Assembly (NCBI GenBank): GCA_020626475.1
Contig: JAHKZT010000032.1
Coordinates: 1-7,800 of the forward strand
Reading direction: 5' to 3'
From: a bacterium
Lineage (GTDB): Bacteria > Patescibacteriota > Saccharimonadia > Saccharimonadales > Saccharimonadaceae
Length of the DNA: 7,800 nucleotides
The position numbers and the translations under genes were made by a program. Positions within the stretch are counted from its first letter, which is position 1, and every line of letters starts with the position of its first letter. Below the pieces are notes generated by a model. That model was not told the origin of the DNA and searched no databases. It worked only from the letters and a program-made list of their open reading frames with translations. Of this stretch, positions 5,446-7,800 are shown in pieces.

Positions 5446-5464
5446 AATTGCTCCCTATTTTTTT
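5433..5464 (+). terminator. Strong intrinsic terminator overlapping two stop codons
   Basis: TAGGGAGCAAT (5433-5443) pairs perfectly with ATTGCTCCCTA (5447-5457) over 11 bp with a 3-base loop. T7 follows (5458-5464). The stem contains the last codons and part of the TAA of the 122-residue gene, while the right arm includes the TAG of the ATPase gene on the other strand. The T-run encodes the ATPase's final Lys residues. No T-run follows in the leftward direction, so it acts mainly on + transcripts. Confidence 0.93.
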
Positions 5465-7800
5465 GCAAATGCGCGCGCAAAAGCTTTATATATTTCTAGC
5501 GCAAGTAGAATAATGAGTGCGAGGCCAAAGAATTCTGCAATCAATACTGGCGGCATAGATATCGTCTGCAGGAAGGTCGTAAATATTGGAACTTCCATGA
5601 CAATCAGCTGCAAAATAATCGTTCCCGCAATACCGAACAGAAAGACCGGATTCTTGAGTAGCGAGATGCGGAGGGCGGATTGTTTTTCACTGCGACAGTT
5701 GAAGGCATGTACATTCTGAATAAATACCATAAGACACATCGTATAACTACGCGCTACAACAATGTCGACGTTTGCGACGCGGACGAGATAATAGTAGAGC
5801 GCGAAGATTACGCCAGTAATGACAGCGGCAGAATATAGAATTTTCCGAAGAAGCGTTTTGTCGAAAATTGACTCTTTTGGATCGCGTAGTTTCTCACGCA
5901 GAATATCCTTCTCTGCCTTCTCGAAGCTAAGCGCAAAATCTTGTACACCATCAGTCACAACATTCAGCCAAAGAAGCTGAACCGCAACGAATGGCATTGG
6001 CATATCAAGCGCAATAGCCAGACAGAAGAAGACCGCCTCAGCAATATTACAGGAAATTAGGAACAGGATAATTTTTCGAATATTTGCATAAGCAACGCGT
6101 CCCTCCTTGACGCCAGCAACAATAGACTTAAAGTTATCATCGACGATAATCATATCCGCCGTCTCGCGAGCAATATCCGTACCAGAACCCATTGCAACGC
6201 CAATGTTTGCCGATTTGAGCGCCGGCGCATCGTTCACGCCATCGCCAGTCACGGCAACAAATTCGCCTTGGCGCTTGAGCGAATTTACGATATGGAGTTT
6301 TTGCAGTGGCGTCACGCGCGCAAATACTAATTTGCTCGCCACGAATTCATCGAATTCTTTCTGGCCACAACGATAGACCTTCTCTACTTCTTCGCCGCTC
6401 GCGACTTGCTCCATGCCTTTCGCTAACTCCAAATCGCGTGCGATAGAATAGGCCGTAAGCGGATGGTCGCCAGTAATCATTAGAACTTTTATGCCTGCAG
6501 TATGGCAGTCGCGAATTGAAGCAACCGCCTCTTTGCGAATCGGGTCGATAAAGCCAACCATCCCCATAAAAGTTAGACCTTTAATGTCTTTTTCAGAGTA
6601 GCTCTTTTTGTGTGCTATTTTGCCATTTGCGAGCGCAATTACGCGATATCCGTCTTTTGCCAACATCTCATTCTGAGCATGCAGTTTGCGTAAATCTTTG
6701 CGATTCGAAAAATTCACTTTGTCGCAAAAGCCCGCCACGACTTCCAGCGAGCCCTTAACAGTACAATACGTTTCGCCGCCTTTTTCGTAGAATACAGCGG
6801 AATACTTGTTCTCCGATTCGTATGGCACGCGCTCGACGATTTTTATTCCGCGCGTTTTAACTTTCAACTTCTCACCAAGCACCAAGAATGCAATGTCAAT
6901 CGAATCGCCAATATGCTTACCGTTCTCTATGCTCGCTTCATTGTTTAACACGCCGAGCAGGCCAATTTCTTCAGCATAACTAATCGCATTGCCGGTAACT
7001 TTTCCGGTCGTACTGAAGCCGGTGCCAGATACTTGATATTCTTCGCTATTAGGGAGAATGATGCGTTTCGCGGTCTGCTGATTTACCGTAAGAGTGCCAG
7101 TTTTGTCCGAGGCAATCACTGTACAACTGCCAAGCGATTCCGCAGAGTTAAGTTTGCGCACAATTACATTCTTTTTCGCCATACGATTAGACGCAATACT
7201 TAACGCCATAGTGAGAGCGAGCGGCAAGCCCTCTGGCATCGCAGACACTGCAAAAGCAATCACAGTTAGCAGTATTTCCGTATGAGACACGCCTTTAGTG
7301 ATAAGCAAAGTTGTTAAGACGGCGGCAATTATCAGAATCATGATCGTAATTTGGCGAGATAATTTTTCGACGCGTAGAGTGAGCGGTGATTTCGCTTTGT
7401 TAGTATTGTTGATACTATCCGCAATCTTGCCGAGTTCTGTCGATAGACCGGTTTTTACGACGATAGCCCTCGCGCGTCCAGACACGACAGTCGTGCCAGA
7501 AAATGCCATGTTACGCTGGTCACCAAGCGAGGCGCCAACCTTGCCAATGCGCTCCGGACTTTTAGAAACCTGCACACTCTCGCCAGTCAAAACAGACTCG
7601 TCGACCGAAAAATTATGCGTTTCTACGAGACGCATATCGGCAGAAATTTTATCGCCGGACTCAAGCATAACAAAATCGCCAGGAACTAGCTCCTCAGCAT
7701 TAACAATCTGCTCTTCGCTATCGCGGACAACTTTTACCTGAACTTTTATATAGTTCGCAAGCGCTTCAGCAGTATTGTTCGCCTTGTTTTCTTGATAAGT
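5455..7800 (-). CDS. P2-type cation-transporting ATPase, probably Ca2+, N-terminus outside window
   Basis: The frame stays open to the window's right edge, giving 781 visible residues. Roughly the first hundred (N-terminus, M1-M2) are missing. In fragment numbering, the actuator domain has VPGD (38-41) and LTGES (71-75). M4 has PEGLP (189-193), then DKTGTLT with phosphorylated Asp232, KGS (349-351) in the nucleotide domain, TGD (443-445) and TGDGVNDAPALK (518-529). M5 has N585/E588, M6 has N613/T616/D617, and M7-M10 fill the end. M4-M6 keep the residues that form SERCA Ca2+ site II. M8 has Gln (about 694) where SERCA has Glu908, so one Ca2+ per cycle is plausible. Ca2+ export is inferred; another divalent or monovalent cation is not excluded. 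It ends in AFAKK and TAG at 5457-5455. The promoter is outside the window. Confidence 0.93.
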   Translation of the reverse strand, partial: TYQENKANNTAEALANYIKVQVKVVRDSEEQIVNAEELVPGDFVMLESGDKISADMRLVETHNFSVDESVLTGESVQVSKSPERIGKVGASLGDQRNMAFSGTTVVSGRARAIVVKTGLSTELGKIADSINNTNKAKSPLTLRVEKLSRQITIMILIIAAVLTTLLITKGVSHTEILLTVIAFAVSAMPEGLPLALTMALSIASNRMAKKNVIVRKLNSAESLGSCTVIASDKTGTLTVNQQTAKRIILPNSEEYQVSGTGFSTTGKVTGNAISYAEEIGLLGVLNNEASIENGKHIGDSIDIAFLVLGEKLKVKTRGIKIVERVPYESENKYSAVFYEKGGETYCTVKGSLEVVAGFCDKVNFSNRKDLRKLHAQNEMLAKDGYRVIALANGKIAHKKSYSEKDIKGLTFMGMVGFIDPIRKEAVASIRDCHTAGIKVLMITGDHPLTAYSIARDLELAKGMEQVASGEEVEKVYRCGQKEFDEFVASKLVFARVTPLQKLHIVNSLKRQGEFVAVTGDGVNDAPALKSANIGVAMGSGTDIARETADMIIVDDNFKSIVAGVKEGRVAYANIRKIILFLISCNIAEAVFFCLAIALDMPMPFVAVQLLWLNVVTDGVQDFALSFEKAEKDILREKLRDPKESIFDKTLLRKILYSAAVITGVIFALYYYLVRVANVDIVVARSYTMCLMVFIQNVHAFNCRSEKQSALRISLLKNPVFLFGIAGTIILQLIVMEVPIFTTFLQTISMPPVLIAEFFGLALIILLALEIYKAFARAFAKK

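Noticed and set aside
6107..7741. Several + strand open frames opposite the ATPase
   Set aside because: The - strand frame contains every P-type ATPase motif across this range; the + frames are Ser/Thr-rich antisense readings.
1..7800. UGA-as-glycine genetic code (table 25)
   Set aside because: All genes read cleanly under the standard code with ordinary GGN glycine codons and no internal TGA, so there is no support for reassignment.
1..7800. CRISPR arrays, tRNA/rRNA genes, insertion sequences, attachment sites
   Set aside because: I saw no regularly spaced repeats, cloverleaf-like segments, transposase motifs or terminal inverted repeats.

Overview
The window looks like a piece of a small, streamlined bacterial genome of the Patescibacteria (CPR) type, most likely a Candidatus Saccharibacteria (TM7) member. 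This rests on the character of the proteins: a short GatB, a divergent GalU-like enzyme, a protein with the RNxIAHE signature I associate with CPR genomes, a YtxH-type small protein, a TraX-family membrane protein, and very tight gene packing. It is an inference, not a database result. The code appears to be standard table 11: no in-frame TGA is needed anywhere, and none of the nine visible stop codons is TGA.

Left part (1-4328, + strand): one dense operon of seven genes with junctions of 0, 12, 1, 1, -1 and -8 bases. The order is a 5'-truncated HEPN-like protein, gatB, a galU-like nucleotidyltransferase, a small one-helix membrane protein, a glycine-zipper YtxH-like protein, a P-loop kinase resembling the archaeal UPF0200/dephospho-CoA-kinase-like group, and a TylF-type SAM methyltransferase. 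The operon's promoter lies to the left of the window. A small GC-rich hairpin plus T6 about 55 bases past the last stop may end it.

Middle part (4314-5464): two membrane-protein genes with a different, ATA-rich codon style. A TraX-family protein (- strand) converges on and overlaps the methyltransferase by 15 bases. Divergent from it is a monocistronic 122-residue membrane protein of unknown function (+ strand). This gene has a near-consensus extended -10 promoter, a strong Shine-Dalgarno sequence and a textbook intrinsic terminator. The -10 box sits in the perfect palindrome TATAATTATA, so the same element could fire in both directions and serve TraX too.

Right part (5455-7800, - strand): a P2-type (SERCA-like, probably Ca2+) cation-transporting ATPase. 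All catalytic motifs are present, but its N-terminus runs off the right edge of the window.

Taken together, the window combines translation quality (GatB), nucleotide-sugar supply (GalU-like) with possible surface-sugar tailoring (TylF), small envelope-associated proteins and cation export. No tRNA, rRNA, CRISPR array, insertion sequence or phage gene was found. The items most worth a second look are the symmetric divergent promoter, the codon-usage break, the HEPN-like gene abutting gatB, the altered signature loop of the GalU-like enzyme, and the kinase plus methyltransferase tail of the operon.
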